A stretch of 48,119 nucleotides of DNA from Rhodospirillales bacterium (GCA_027315365.1 DAHUYF010000004.1:1-48119); one strand, 5' to 3'; numbered from the stretch's first letter, positions 17,266 to 25,881 are shown. Notes: a model not told the origin generated them from the letters alone. Program-made: numbers and translations.

Positions 17266-18599
17266 CACCGTCGCTGGAAGTGCGGGCTTGCGAGCAGCAG
17301 CGCCACGCCGAGGCGGCGCGAGGGCGCGCGGCGGATCGCCTGCAGCGTCTCCTCCGACAGCGCCGCGCCGAAGCTCGCCTGCGCGAGTTCGACGGGATCG
17401 GGCGGCTCGGGCAGGCGCTGGGCGAAGCTCTGGCACCAATCGGCGCGGCGCAGCACCGCCTCGGGCGAGACCCAGTCGGCGGCAGTGTCGGGCCAGCCCG
17501 CCGGCGAAGGCGCGGCAAACGGCAGCTGATCGAGCTGGCGCAAGCCGCCGACCAGCATCGGCGGCGGCGGCGTGAAGCCGGTGACGCGGCAGGCGGCGAT
17601 CACCATCTCGCCCGGCATGCGCAGCTTGGCGAAGGGCGTGCGCCACAGCGCATCCTCACCCAGCACCGCGGCGCTCACCCGGCGCAGATCGCCGCCGGTG
17701 TCGCGGAAGACGCGCGCGATGCGCTCGACGCTGTCCGGCGGCGGGTCGTCGGCGATGAAATGGCGGGCGAGCTTTCGCGCGACATGGCGCGCGGTCGCGG
17801 GGTGGGCGGCGAGCATTCGCAGCGCCGCCTCGCCCTCGCCGTAGCCGGCTTCGGGAAAGCTGCGGCCGAGCAGCATCTTGGCCCCGGGCTCGTGCACCAT
17901 CGGGCGGAAGAAGAAGCCGCCGGGCGACGGCTCCTGCGGCCGCGCCACCGACCAGCCGGTGAGGATGCGCGCCAGCGCCTCGACGTCGCGCTGGCTGTAG
18001 CCGCCATCGACGCCGAGCGTATGCAGCTCCAGCAGCTCGCGGCCGAGATTCTCGTTGAGGCCTTTGTCGCGGCGCCGCCCGACCGGCGAGTCCGGCCCGA
18101 TCGAGACGGCGTTGTCGAGATAGAGCAGCATGGCGGGATGGCGCGCCGCCGCCAGCAGCATGTCGGCGAAGCGGCCGGTGACATGCGGCCGGATCGCCTC
18201 GCGCTCGAAGGCGGCGGCAAAGCCGCGCACCGCCGGGCGCTGGATCGAGACGGTGAAGTGGTTGCTCCAGAAGTGGCAGAGCCGCTCCAGGAGCGGCATC
18301 GGGCTGCCGACGGCGGCACCGACCCGCGCGCCGATTTCGGCGAGGTAGACGGCCTGGACGCGCTCGTTGAATTGCCGCTTCGCCGCCTCGTCGGGCCGCG
18401 CGCGCTGATCGCGGCGCATCTCGAACTCGGCCACGATCATGCTGGCCGCGCTCGGCAGCGCCGCGGACAGCGGCGGCGCGGGACGCGCGAGCTGCGCCAG
18501 CGCCCAGCCGCGAGGATCGCGCGACAGGTCGGCGAGATCGCCGGGGCGCGCGGCAAAGCCGAGGCGCGTAGCGGCAATGAGGGCGGCGGTGTCGGGCAT
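17265..18599 (-). CDS. DUF1800 family protein
   Basis: A 444-residue DUF1800 protein. Family landmarks are LCHFWSNHFTVS near 113, NENLGRELLELHTLGVDGGYSQRDVEALARILTGW near 190 and ARKLARHFIADDPP near 275. No clear signal peptide is visible. The ATG at 18599 is chosen over a GTG at 18611, although neither has a strong ribosome site. It is translationally coupled to the DUF1501 gene through TGATG. Proteins of this pair are probably periplasmic or surface-associated, which is inference. Confidence 0.86.
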   Translation of the reverse strand: MPDTAALIAATRLGFAARPGDLADLSRDPRGWALAQLARPAPPLSAALPSAASMIVAEFEMRRDQRARPDEAAKRQFNERVQAVYLAEIGARVGAAVGSPMPLLERLCHFWSNHFTVSIQRPAVRGFAAAFEREAIRPHVTGRFADMLLAAARHPAMLLYLDNAVSIGPDSPVGRRRDKGLNENLGRELLELHTLGVDGGYSQRDVEALARILTGWSVARPQEPSPGGFFFRPMVHEPGAKMLLGRSFPEAGYGEGEAALRMLAAHPATARHVARKLARHFIADDPPPDSVERIARVFRDTGGDLRRVSAAVLGEDALWRTPFAKLRMPGEMVIAACRVTGFTPPPPMLVGGLRQLDQLPFAAPSPAGWPDTAADWVSPEAVLRRADWCQSFAQRLPEPPDPVELAQASFGAALSEETLQAIRRAPSRRLGVALLLASPHFQRR

Positions 18600-18704
18600 T
18601 CTATCGATCACCGGACAGCATCTTCCGGTGATAGGCCGGCGTGGGTTCAGATATCCCTAAAGGCGGCGCTTGTCCTGCGCGGGTGCGGGCTTTTCCGGCG
18701 CGGT

Positions 18705-18765
18705 GCGGGCTTTCGCGGTTGCGACAGCGACCGCTGGCGCCCGCCGGCGACGACGCTGCGCGTCG
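18705..18765. repeat. Intergenic 61-bp structured repeat, copy A
   Basis: Aligns without gaps to 23000-23060 at 48 of 61 positions, counted by eye. It consists of a nested inverted repeat (GCGGG...CCCGC outside GCGGT...ACCGC) followed by the hairpin CGACGC-TGC-GCGTCG. It lies just beyond the stop of the minus-strand TPR gene. It could be a REP-type element or a species-specific terminator. Confidence 0.6.
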
Positions 18766-18767
18766 CC

Positions 18768-19325
18768 TTAGAGGGGTGTGCCCTCGACGTCCTTTTCGAG
18801 TTCCTGGATGGTGTCGCGCACGCCCGAAAGATGCGGGTCGATGGCGAGCGCGGCGCGGAAGGCCTTGAGCGCGAGAGCCTTGCGCTCCATGGCGAGATAG
18901 ATCTGGCCGAGGCCGGAGAGTGCGCCGAAATGGCGCGGCTCCAGCGCCAGCGTGCGCTCGATATCGGCGATGCTGGCGGTGTAGTCGCCGCGCGCGAACT
19001 CGACGGTGGCGCGCTTGTTCCAGCCTTCGGCAAAATTCTTGTCGTATTTGACCACGGCGTCGAAGGCGTCGAGCGCCGCATCCGCGTCGTCCTCGTTCAT
19101 CGCCGCGATTCCCTGGCGCATCAGCCGCTCGATCTCGGGGTTCTGGTGCTCGGCCCAGATCTGCCAGATCTGCCGCTCGGCCGCGGCGCCGGCCTCGTCC
19201 GACGGGGCGGTCTTGAGCGTGGCGAAGAGCGCATCGAGCCGGGGATCGTCCTGCCCCGCCCAGACGCGCGCCGGCGCCAGCGCGAGCGCCGCGAGCAGGA
19301 AGACGGCCGGAAGAAGTCGCCTCAT
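18768..19325 (-). CDS. Periplasmic tetratricopeptide repeat protein
   Basis: A 185-residue protein with a signal peptide (about 1-23, cleavage after VWA) and three TPR units between about 65 and 165 (AALDAFDAVVKYDKNFAEGWNKRA, SIADIERTLALEPRHFGALSGLG, ALKAFRAALAIDPHL). TPR proteins are scaffolds, and no enzymatic part is visible. The ATG at 19325 gives a clean signal peptide; the open frame to 19490 would add a proline-rich stretch. It is about 170 bases upstream of the DUF1800 gene on the same strand and divergent from the glycosyltransferase. Confidence 0.85.
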   Translation of the reverse strand: MRRLLPAVFLLAALALAPARVWAGQDDPRLDALFATLKTAPSDEAGAAAERQIWQIWAEHQNPEIERLMRQGIAAMNEDDADAALDAFDAVVKYDKNFAEGWNKRATVEFARGDYTASIADIERTLALEPRHFGALSGLGQIYLAMERKALALKAFRAALAIDPHLSGVRDTIQELEKDVEGTPL

Positions 19326-19443
19326 CCGCCTGAAGATAGGCCCGGGCGGCGGCGGCGCCAATGGTCCGCGGGGGGCGGCGCCGGCGCGGCCGAAACCGGG
19401 GCTTTTGTGTTGCCCGCGGAAGCATGCTAAACCGCCCCGCCTC

Positions 19444-20166
19444 ATGGAACTTGCCGTCGTCATCCCGGTGCGCAACGAAGCGCCCAACATCGCGCCGCTG
19501 GTGGCCGAGATCCGCGCCGCGCTCGACGGCGTCGCGGATTACGAGATCGTCTATGTCGATGACGGATCGAGCGACGCCACGGTGGCGGCGGTGCGCGATC
19601 TCCAGCGCGGCTGTCCGCGCCTGCGCCTGGTGCGCCACCGCGCCAGCGCCGGGCAGAGCGCCGCGATCCTGAGCGGCGTCAGGGCGGCGCAGGCGCCCTG
19701 GATCGCCACGCTCGACGGCGACGGCCAGAACGATCCCGCCGACATACCGCGTCTCTGGCAGATGGCGCGCGCGGCGCCGGCGGAGCCGCCGCTACTGCTC
19801 GCCGGTTGGCGGCGGAAGCGACAGGACAGCGCGGTGAAGCGGCTCTCCTCGCGCATCGCCAACCGCGTGCGCGGCGCGCTCCTCGGCGACGGCACGCCCG
19901 ACACCGGCTGCGGCCTGAAGCTGTTCCGCCGCGCGCTCTTCCTCGAGCTGCCGTTCTTCGATCATTGCCACCGCTTCCTGCCGGCGCTGGTGAAGCGCCA
20001 GGGCGGCCGCGTGGTGTCGGTGGCGGTGAACCACCGGCCGCGTCAGCGCGGCGCCTCCAATTACGGCACGCTCGACCGGCTCTTCGTCGGCATCGCCGAT
20101 CTCCTGGGCGTGATGTGGCTGATGCGCCGCGCCAAGCTGCCGGTTATCCTGGCCGACGATGTCTGA
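19444..20166 (+). CDS. Glycosyltransferase family 2 (dolichol/undecaprenyl-phosphate type)
   Basis: A 240-residue GT-A enzyme. The N-terminus LAVVIPVRNEAPNI, VDDGSSDAT near 40 and the DGDGQNDP metal motif near 98 are all intact. The C-terminal NHRPRQRGASNYG and VGIADLLGVMWLMRR segments match polyprenyl-phosphate sugar transferases of the DPM1/ArnC type. It probably transfers a sugar to a lipid carrier at the inner membrane face. No Shine-Dalgarno is evident before the ATG at 19444, but the frame and N-terminus are convincing. It overlaps the TVP38 gene by 8 bases. Confidence 0.87.
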   Translation: MELAVVIPVRNEAPNIAPLVAEIRAALDGVADYEIVYVDDGSSDATVAAVRDLQRGCPRLRLVRHRASAGQSAAILSGVRAAQAPWIATLDGDGQNDPADIPRLWQMARAAPAEPPLLLAGWRRKRQDSAVKRLSSRIANRVRGALLGDGTPDTGCGLKLFRRALFLELPFFDHCHRFLPALVKRQGGRVVSVAVNHRPRQRGASNYGTLDRLFVGIADLLGVMWLMRRAKLPVILADDV

Positions 20167-20839
20167 CGCGCCGCTCCCGCCGCTGGCCGGCTTCCGTCGG
20201 CTGGGACGCATGGTCCTGGTCCTGCTGGTGCTCGCTGGCGGCGTCCTGGCGCTGACGCATCGCGGCGCGCTCGACGCTGCCGCGATCGCCGAGACCCTGT
20301 CCGGCTATCGCGGCGCGCCACTCATCTTCCTAGCGGCGCAGATGGTAGCGAGCCTGATCTTCTTCCCGCGCACCGTGCTGGCGGTGGCGGCCGGGGCGGT
20401 CTTCGGCGTGTGGTGGGGAACGCTATGGTCGTCGCTCGGCAGCGTGCTCGGCGCCCTCGCCGGCTTCGCGCTGGCGCGCTACGTCAATGGCGGACTGGTC
20501 GATCTCGAAAGCCTGAAGCGCCTCGGCCCGGTGCTGCTGCGCGCCGAACGCGGCGGCTGGCGCGCGGTGGCGGCACTGCGGCTTATTCCGCTGATCCCGC
20601 ATACGCTCTCCAACTACGCGCTGGGCCTGACGCGGCTCGAACTCGGCGCCTATGCGCTGGGCTCGCTGCTGGGGCAATTGCCGATGACCGTCGCCTGTGC
20701 CGATTTCGGCGCGGCCGGCCAGACGCTCGCCGCCGGCAAGGCGGGCTGGCTGGCGCCGACGCTGATCGGCCTCGCCGTGCTGGCGCTGTCGGCGACGCTG
20801 CCGCGGCTGCTGGCGCGCAGAAACGCACAGCGGCCCTGA
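20159..20839 (+). CDS. TVP38/TMEM64 (DedA superfamily) membrane protein
   Basis: A 226-residue membrane protein with about five or six helices. The VTT/SNARE-associated domain shows FPRTVLAVAAGAVFGVWWGTLW and RLIPLIPHTLSNYALGLTR, including the conserved re-entrant loop and Arg/Pro. DedA-superfamily proteins have been linked to polyprenyl-phosphate and phospholipid translocation. It overlaps the glycosyltransferase by 8 bases, so the two are probably co-translated and work on the same lipid pool (inference). Confidence 0.86.
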   Translation: MSDAPLPPLAGFRRLGRMVLVLLVLAGGVLALTHRGALDAAAIAETLSGYRGAPLIFLAAQMVASLIFFPRTVLAVAAGAVFGVWWGTLWSSLGSVLGALAGFALARYVNGGLVDLESLKRLGPVLLRAERGGWRAVAALRLIPLIPHTLSNYALGLTRLELGAYALGSLLGQLPMTVACADFGAAGQTLAAGKAGWLAPTLIGLAVLALSATLPRLLARRNAQRP

Positions 20840-20966
20840 CGGCCGCGGCGGCCGGAGTGCCGACGACGCGGCAGGTGCCTCCGCGCCCGATAGCCGCTAG
20901 TATGTCCGCGATGCCGCCGGCCCGGTTCGCGCCCCCTGCGGCAACCCCCAGAGAGGATACGATCCC

Positions 20967-21611
20967 GTGAGCCATCAGCCATCGACGCTCCGCGACCCCG
21001 ACGAGGCACCGGAAGAACCCGACATGCCGGAGATGGGAGAGAAGCGGCCGGCCGAGACGCCGGTCAACGAGCTGGAAGCGCGCCTGTTCAAGGGGCGCAA
21101 GGTCATGGTGTTCGGCCAGATCACCGACCGGCTGGCGCGCGACGTCGTCGCCCGGATCCTGGCGCTCGCCGACGAATCGGCAAAGCCCATACACGTCTAC
21201 GTCAATTCGCCCGGCGGCCACGTCGAATCCGGCGATTCCATCCATGACATCATCAAATTCGTGCGCGCGAGCGTGCCGATCTTCATGATCGGCACCGGCT
21301 GGGTCGCGTCGGCCGGCGCGCTGATCTACGCCGCGGGCGAGAAGAAGCTGCGCTTCTGCCTGCCGAACACCCGCTTCCTGCTGCATCAGCCGATGGGCGG
21401 CGTGCAGGGCCCCGCCACCGACATCGAGATCGAGGCACGCGAGATCATCAAGATGCGCGAGCGGCTGAGCCAGATCATCGCCGCCGAGACCGGTCAGCCG
21501 GTCGAGCGCGTGCGCAAGGACACCGACCGCAACTACTGGATGTCGGCTGCGGAGGCGATCGAGTACGGCCTCGCCACCAAGATCATCTCGTCCATCGACG
21601 AGTTGAAGTAA
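20967..21611 (+). CDS. clpP: ClpP-type protease subunit with Asn in the catalytic triad
   Basis: A 214-residue ClpP-fold protein. Aligned to E. coli ClpP, the Ser-His-Asp positions 111/136/185 correspond to Ser115 (VASAGA), His140 (LLHQP) and Asn189 (TDRNYWMS), with identical spacing of 25 and 49 residues. The catalytic Asp is therefore Asn, and the residue after the nucleophile is Ala rather than Met. Listeria ClpP1 has a similar Asn triad and works poorly alone. No clpX, tig or lon is adjacent, so this is probably a paralogue and not the housekeeping ClpP. The GTG start at 20967 follows AGAGAGGA. Confidence 0.88.
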   Translation: MSHQPSTLRDPDEAPEEPDMPEMGEKRPAETPVNELEARLFKGRKVMVFGQITDRLARDVVARILALADESAKPIHVYVNSPGGHVESGDSIHDIIKFVRASVPIFMIGTGWVASAGALIYAAGEKKLRFCLPNTRFLLHQPMGGVQGPATDIEIEAREIIKMRERLSQIIAAETGQPVERVRKDTDRNYWMSAAEAIEYGLATKIISSIDELK

Positions 21612-21617
21612 GGCGGC

Positions 21618-21649
21618 CGCCCTCTTCGCCCGATCGGACGGAGAGGGCG
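21618..21649. terminator. Hairpin between convergent clpP and glcF
   Basis: GCCCTCT and AGAGGGC arms, extended by one flanking pair, enclose a CCGATCGG core between the two stops. There is no U-tract, so it is a structural candidate for a bidirectional terminator only. Confidence 0.35.
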
Positions 21650-21651
21650 CC

Positions 21652-22935
21652 TCAGCGCGCCAGCGCCGCCGGCTTCGGACCGCCGGTCGCCCAGTCGAGC
21701 AGCTCCGCGGTATGGACCACCGGCAATGCGCCGGGCGCGGCGATCTGCTCGATGCAGCCGACATTGCCGGCGGCGACGAATTCGGCGCCGGTGCCGAGGA
21801 TGGCGGCGAGCTTGCGCTGCCGCAGCCGGCCGGCGATCGCCGGCTGCAGCATGTTGTAGGTGCCGGCGGAGCCGCAGCAGAGATGCCCCTCCGGCACGTC
21901 GAGCACGGTGAAGCCGGCCTGGACCAGCAGGGTGCGCGGCGGATCGCGCAGCCGCTGCCCGTGCTGCAGCGAGCAGGCGGCGTGATAGGCGACACGGCCG
22001 CCGGCGCCGCCGCGGCGCGGCGCCAGTCCCAGCTCGGCCATGAGCTCCGAGACATCGCGCGCCAGCGCGGCGACGCGCTTCGCCTTCTCGGCATAGACCG
22101 GGTCCTCGCGCAGCATGTGGCCGTAATCCTTGATGGTGACGCCGCAGCCGCTGGTGTTGATGACGATGGCGTCGAGCCCGCCGCGCTCGGCAACCGCCAG
22201 CCAGGCGTCGATATTGGCCCGGGCGTAATCGAGCGCATCGCGGCCGAGGTGATGGCTGAGGCTGCCGCAGCAGCCGGCGCCTTGGGCCACCACCACCTCG
22301 CAGCCATGCCGCGTGAGCAGCCGCACCGTCGCCTCGTTGATCGCTGGCGCCACCACCTGCTGCGCGCAGCCGGCGAGCAGCGCCACGCGCCTGCGCCGCG
22401 CACCCTCGGCGGCGAAAGCCTGGGGCCGGTCGACGGCGGACGGCGCCGGCAGCCGCCGCGGCGCCATAGCGACGATCCCGCCGAGCCGCCCCGGCAGCAG
22501 GGCCGCGACCGGCCGCGCCAGGCGCGCGCCGATGAGCATCAGGCGAAAGAGGCGCGGCCGCGGCAGCACCAGCGCGAGAAGGCCGCGCAGCAGCCGGTCG
22601 GCCAGCGGCCGGCGATACGTGGCCTCGATGCGGTGGCGCGCCTGATCGACGAGATGCATGTAATTGACGCCCGAGGGGCAGGTGGTCATGCAGGAGAGGC
22701 AGGACAGGCAGCGGTCGACATGCTTCGCCACCACCGGGCTCGCCGGGCGGCCGTTTTCCAGCATCTCCTTGATGAGGTAGATGCGGCCGCGCGGACCGTC
22801 GAGCTCGTCGCCGAGCAGCACATAGGTCGGACATGTCGCGGTGCAGAAGCCGCAATGGACGCAGTTGCGCAGGATCTTGTCGGCCTCGCGGAGCTCGGGG
22901 TCGGCGAGCTGGGCAAGCGAGAAACGGGTCTGCAT
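21652..22935 (-). CDS. glcF: Glycolate oxidase iron-sulfur subunit
   Basis: A 427-residue GlcF. Two ferredoxin-type [4Fe-4S] motifs, CVHCGFCTATCPTY (about 25-38) and CLSCLSCMTTCPSG (about 76-89), are followed by two CCG domains with GAGCCGSLSHH and HLCCGSAGTYN. It passes electrons from the flavin subunits GlcD/GlcE to the respiratory chain during oxidation of glycolate to glyoxylate. It is the last gene of glcDEF, separated from glcE by 126 bases containing repeat copy B. Confidence 0.93.
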   Translation of the reverse strand: MQTRFSLAQLADPELREADKILRNCVHCGFCTATCPTYVLLGDELDGPRGRIYLIKEMLENGRPASPVVAKHVDRCLSCLSCMTTCPSGVNYMHLVDQARHRIEATYRRPLADRLLRGLLALVLPRPRLFRLMLIGARLARPVAALLPGRLGGIVAMAPRRLPAPSAVDRPQAFAAEGARRRRVALLAGCAQQVVAPAINEATVRLLTRHGCEVVVAQGAGCCGSLSHHLGRDALDYARANIDAWLAVAERGGLDAIVINTSGCGVTIKDYGHMLREDPVYAEKAKRVAALARDVSELMAELGLAPRRGGAGGRVAYHAACSLQHGQRLRDPPRTLLVQAGFTVLDVPEGHLCCGSAGTYNMLQPAIAGRLRQRKLAAILGTGAEFVAAGNVGCIEQIAAPGALPVVHTAELLDWATGGPKPAALAR

Positions 22936-22999
22936 CGCGGTCAGGTCCTGGTACGGAGGTCGGAGCGAGCTCCGGGCGAATGCCGGCGCGGGTGCGGGT

Positions 23000-23060
23000 G
23001 CGGGCTTTCACGGCGGCAAGGACAACCGCCGGCACCCGCTTGAGACGACGCTGCGCGTCG
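23000..23060. repeat. Intergenic 61-bp structured repeat, copy B
   Basis: Second copy of the element at 18705-18765. Here the inner stem is CGGCGG...CCGCCG and the outer stem extends to GCGGGTGC...GCACCCGC. The arms differ from copy A but remain paired, and the final hairpin CGACGC-TGC-GCGTCG is identical. It follows the glcE stop inside the glcDEF operon. Confidence 0.6.
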
Positions 23061-23061
23061 C

Positions 23062-24252
23062 TCAGACATCGACGTACATCCGGCCGCGGTTGAGGATGCG
23101 CTTGGGGTCGAAGCCGGCCTTGACGCGCGCCGCGAGCGCGGCAAGCGCCGGCGGCTGCGGCTCGAACACCGGCACCGAGGCCCTGAGCGCGCCGGGGGCG
23201 CGGATCAGCGTCGCATGGCCGCCGGAGGCCGCCAGCGCGGCGCGGATCGCCGCGGCGCCGCCGTCGCCCGCGGCCGAGACGGCAAGCCAGACCAGGCCGC
23301 CGCCCCAATCGAAGAAATGCAGCGCGTCGAGCGTGCCCGCCACGGCGGCGGCAAGCGCGGGGCCGGCGGTGGGCGGCACCGACACCCGCCAGACGGCGCG
23401 GCCGGCGGCGCCGGCGAACGGTGCCGCGTCCCGCACCGCGCGCCAGAGTCGCGCCGAGTCTTCGCCGCGCACCTCCTCGGCGGCGGCGAAGGCGGCAAGC
23501 TCGTCGCGCAGCGCCGGGGCGCGCGCCGCCACCGACGGCGCGGGTCCTTCGAGGCGCAGCAGGGTCAGCGCCCGGTCGCGCCCGTCCTCGCCGGCGGGGA
23601 GATGCGCGGCGCCGCTCACCTCGTGCGAGCTGTTGAGCGCGACGGCCATGGCGCGCTGCGCCGCCTCGTCGTCGAGGCCGCGCAGCAGCAGCGTGCTCTC
23701 GGCGGCGGCGCGCGGCAGCACCTTCACCGTCACCTCGGTCAGCGCCGCCAGCGTGCCGAAGGAGCCCGCCAGCAGCTTGCAGAGATCATAGCCGGTGACG
23801 TTCTTCACCACCTTGCCGCCGGCCTTGAACGCTTCGCCGCGGCCGGAGACGCCGCGGAATCCCAGAAAATGGTCGCGCGCGGCGCCGGCCCGGACGCGGC
23901 GCGGGCCGGAGAGGTTGCAGGCGATGACGCCGCCCAGCGTGCCGCCGCTCTCGGCGCCGAGCAGCGAACGCCAATCGGGCGGCTCGAAGGCGAGACACTG
24001 GCCGCGCGCGCCGAGGGCGGTTTCGATCTCGCCCATCGGCGTCGCCGCGCCGGCGGTCAGCACCAACTCCTCGGGCTCGTAGGCGCGGATGCCGGCGAAG
24101 GCCGAGAGGTCGAGCAGGTGCGGCGTCTGCAGCGGCCGGCCGAGCCCGCGCTTGCTGCCGGAGGCGACCAGCTCCAGCGCCTCGTCGCGGGCCGCGGCGG
24201 CGGCGACGATCTCGACCAACTCGCGCTCGTCGGCGGGGCGAAAGCGGGCCAT
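23062..24252 (-). CDS. glcE: Glycolate oxidase subunit GlcE (FAD-binding)
   Basis: A 396-residue FAD-binding subunit. The PCMH-type FAD domain shows ELVASGSKRGLGRP, LTAGAATPMGEIE, GAESGGTLGGVIACNLSGPRR and GGKVVKNVTGYDLCKLLAGSFGTL, all typical of GlcE. The C-terminus FDPKRILNRGRMYVDV is the usual end. The ATG at 24252 has TGAGGA upstream. It starts 8 bases after the glcD stop. A longer frame to 25014 is out-of-frame glcD and was ignored. Confidence 0.92.
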   Translation of the reverse strand: MARFRPADERELVEIVAAAAARDEALELVASGSKRGLGRPLQTPHLLDLSAFAGIRAYEPEELVLTAGAATPMGEIETALGARGQCLAFEPPDWRSLLGAESGGTLGGVIACNLSGPRRVRAGAARDHFLGFRGVSGRGEAFKAGGKVVKNVTGYDLCKLLAGSFGTLAALTEVTVKVLPRAAAESTLLLRGLDDEAAQRAMAVALNSSHEVSGAAHLPAGEDGRDRALTLLRLEGPAPSVAARAPALRDELAAFAAAEEVRGEDSARLWRAVRDAAPFAGAAGRAVWRVSVPPTAGPALAAAVAGTLDALHFFDWGGGLVWLAVSAAGDGGAAAIRAALAASGGHATLIRAPGALRASVPVFEPQPPALAALAARVKAGFDPKRILNRGRMYVDV

Positions 24253-24260
24253 GCGCGTCC

Positions 24261-25748
24261 TCAGAACCGCGGCAGGTCGGGGAAAGCGGTCCGGCCGTGA
24301 TGGACATGCATGCGGCCGAGCTCGGCGCAGCGGTGAAGCTGCGGAAAGACCTTGCCGGGATTGAGCAGCCCGTCGGGGTCGAAGGCGCATTTGAGACGCT
24401 GCTGCTGCTCGAGATCGACCGGGTCGAACATCACCGGCATGAGGTCGCGCTTCTCGACGCCGACGCCGTGCTCGCCGGTGAGCACGCCGCCGACGGCGAC
24501 GCAGAAGCGCAGGATGTCGGCGCCGAAATGCTCGGCGCGCTCGAGTTCGCCGGGATTGTTGGCGTCGTAGAGGATGAGCGGGTGGAGGTTGCCGTCGCCG
24601 GCATGGAAGACGTTGGCGACACGCAGCCCGTGCTTGACAGAGAGCTCGCGCATATGGGTCAGCACCTCGGGCAGACGCTTCCTCGGGATGGTGCCGTCGA
24701 CGCAGTAGTAGTCGGGCGAGATGCGGCCGACTGCCGGGAACGCCGCCTTGCGTCCGGCCCAGAAGGCAAGGCGCTCCTCCTCGCCGACGGAGATGCGCAG
24801 CGAGGCGGCGCGGTTGGCGCGGGCGATCGCCTCGACCTCGCCGATGAGATGATCGACCTCGGCGGGCGGTCCGTCGAGCTCGACGATGAGCAGCGCCTCG
24901 ACGTCGAGGGGATAGCCGACATGGACGAAATCCTCGGCGGCGTGGATGGCCGGCTTGTCCATCATCTCCATGCCGCCGGGGATGATGCCGGCGGCGATGA
25001 TCGCCGCGACGCAATTGCCGGCGCTCTCGTTGCTGGGAAAGCCGATGAGCAGCGCGCGCGCCGTGGTCGGCTTGCGCAGGATACGCACGGTGACCTCTGT
25101 GACGACGCCCAGCAGCCCCTCCGAGCCGGTCATGACCCCCAGGAGATCATAGCCCTCGGCATCGAGATGCTTGCCGCCGAGCCGCAGCACCTCGCCGCTC
25201 ATCAGCACCATCTCGATACCGAGCACGTTGTTGGTGGTGAGGCCGTATTTGAGGCAGTGCACGCCGCCGGAATTCTCGGCGATATTGCCGCCGATGGTGC
25301 AGGCGATCTGGCTCGACGGGTCGGGCGCATAGAAGAACCCGGCGTGCTGCACCGCCAGCGAGATGCCGAGATTGGTGACGCCGGGCTGCACCACCGCGCA
25401 GCGATTGGCGTAATCGATCTCGAGCACGCGGTTGAACTTGCCGAGGCCGAGGATGATGCCGTCGGCCAGCGGCAGCGCGCCGCCCGACAGCGACGTGCCG
25501 GCGCCGCGCGGCACCACCTTGACGCCGTGCTCGTAGCAATAGCGCAGCACGCGCGCGACCTGATCGGTGGTGGACGGCAGCACCGCCAGCAGCGGCGGCT
25601 GACGATAGGCGGTGAGCCCGTCGCTTTCATAGGCGCGGCGCTCCTCCTCGTCGAGGACGACGCCCTCGCCGGGCACGATCTGGCGCAGCGCCGCGGCAAT
25701 CTCGGCACGGCGCGCGATCACCGCGGCATCGGGGGTCGGCATGCGCAT
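24261..25748 (-). CDS. glcD: Glycolate oxidase subunit GlcD (FAD-linked)
   Basis: A 495-residue FAD-linked oxidase. The FAD domain has VVPRGAGTSLSGGALPL near 80 and IGGNIAENSGGVHCLKYGLT near 152. The C-terminal catalytic domain includes NVFHAGDGNLHPLILYD near 380 and LTGEHGVGVEKRDLM near 428, with the histidines expected for 2-hydroxyacid oxidation. The ATG at 25748 follows GGGAGGG with 5-base spacing. It is the first gene of glcDEF, and no glcC regulator or malate synthase is in the window. Confidence 0.94.
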   Translation of the reverse strand: MRMPTPDAAVIARRAEIAAALRQIVPGEGVVLDEEERRAYESDGLTAYRQPPLLAVLPSTTDQVARVLRYCYEHGVKVVPRGAGTSLSGGALPLADGIILGLGKFNRVLEIDYANRCAVVQPGVTNLGISLAVQHAGFFYAPDPSSQIACTIGGNIAENSGGVHCLKYGLTTNNVLGIEMVLMSGEVLRLGGKHLDAEGYDLLGVMTGSEGLLGVVTEVTVRILRKPTTARALLIGFPSNESAGNCVAAIIAAGIIPGGMEMMDKPAIHAAEDFVHVGYPLDVEALLIVELDGPPAEVDHLIGEVEAIARANRAASLRISVGEEERLAFWAGRKAAFPAVGRISPDYYCVDGTIPRKRLPEVLTHMRELSVKHGLRVANVFHAGDGNLHPLILYDANNPGELERAEHFGADILRFCVAVGGVLTGEHGVGVEKRDLMPVMFDPVDLEQQQRLKCAFDPDGLLNPGKVFPQLHRCAELGRMHVHHGRTAFPDLPRF

Positions 25749-25797
25749 GAGAGCCCTCCCGTGAGCCCGAGGCGGTTCTCGCCGCCTTACCGGCTCC

Positions 25798-25826
25798 TAT
25801 GTAGAGGGCAGGCCGGACGGGGCCAA
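25798..25826 (-). promoter_or_regulatory. Predicted promoter of glcDEF
   Basis: Minus-strand TTGGCC (25821-25826) and TACATA (25798-25803) with 17-base spacing, directly downstream of the rpmJ terminator. Both hexamers are imperfect. Confidence 0.35.
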
Positions 25827-25827
25827 C

Positions 25828-25854
25828 AAAAAACCGCGCCCCGGAGGGCGCGGT
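25828..25854 (-). terminator. Rho-independent terminator of rpmJ
   Basis: A nine-pair stem ACCGCGCCC/GGGCGCGGT with a four-base loop, followed on the minus strand by six T residues. It is a strong terminator that separates rpmJ from glcDEF. Confidence 0.88.
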
Positions 25855-25881
25855 CCCGTCGGCAGACGAGGAGAGACGCGC

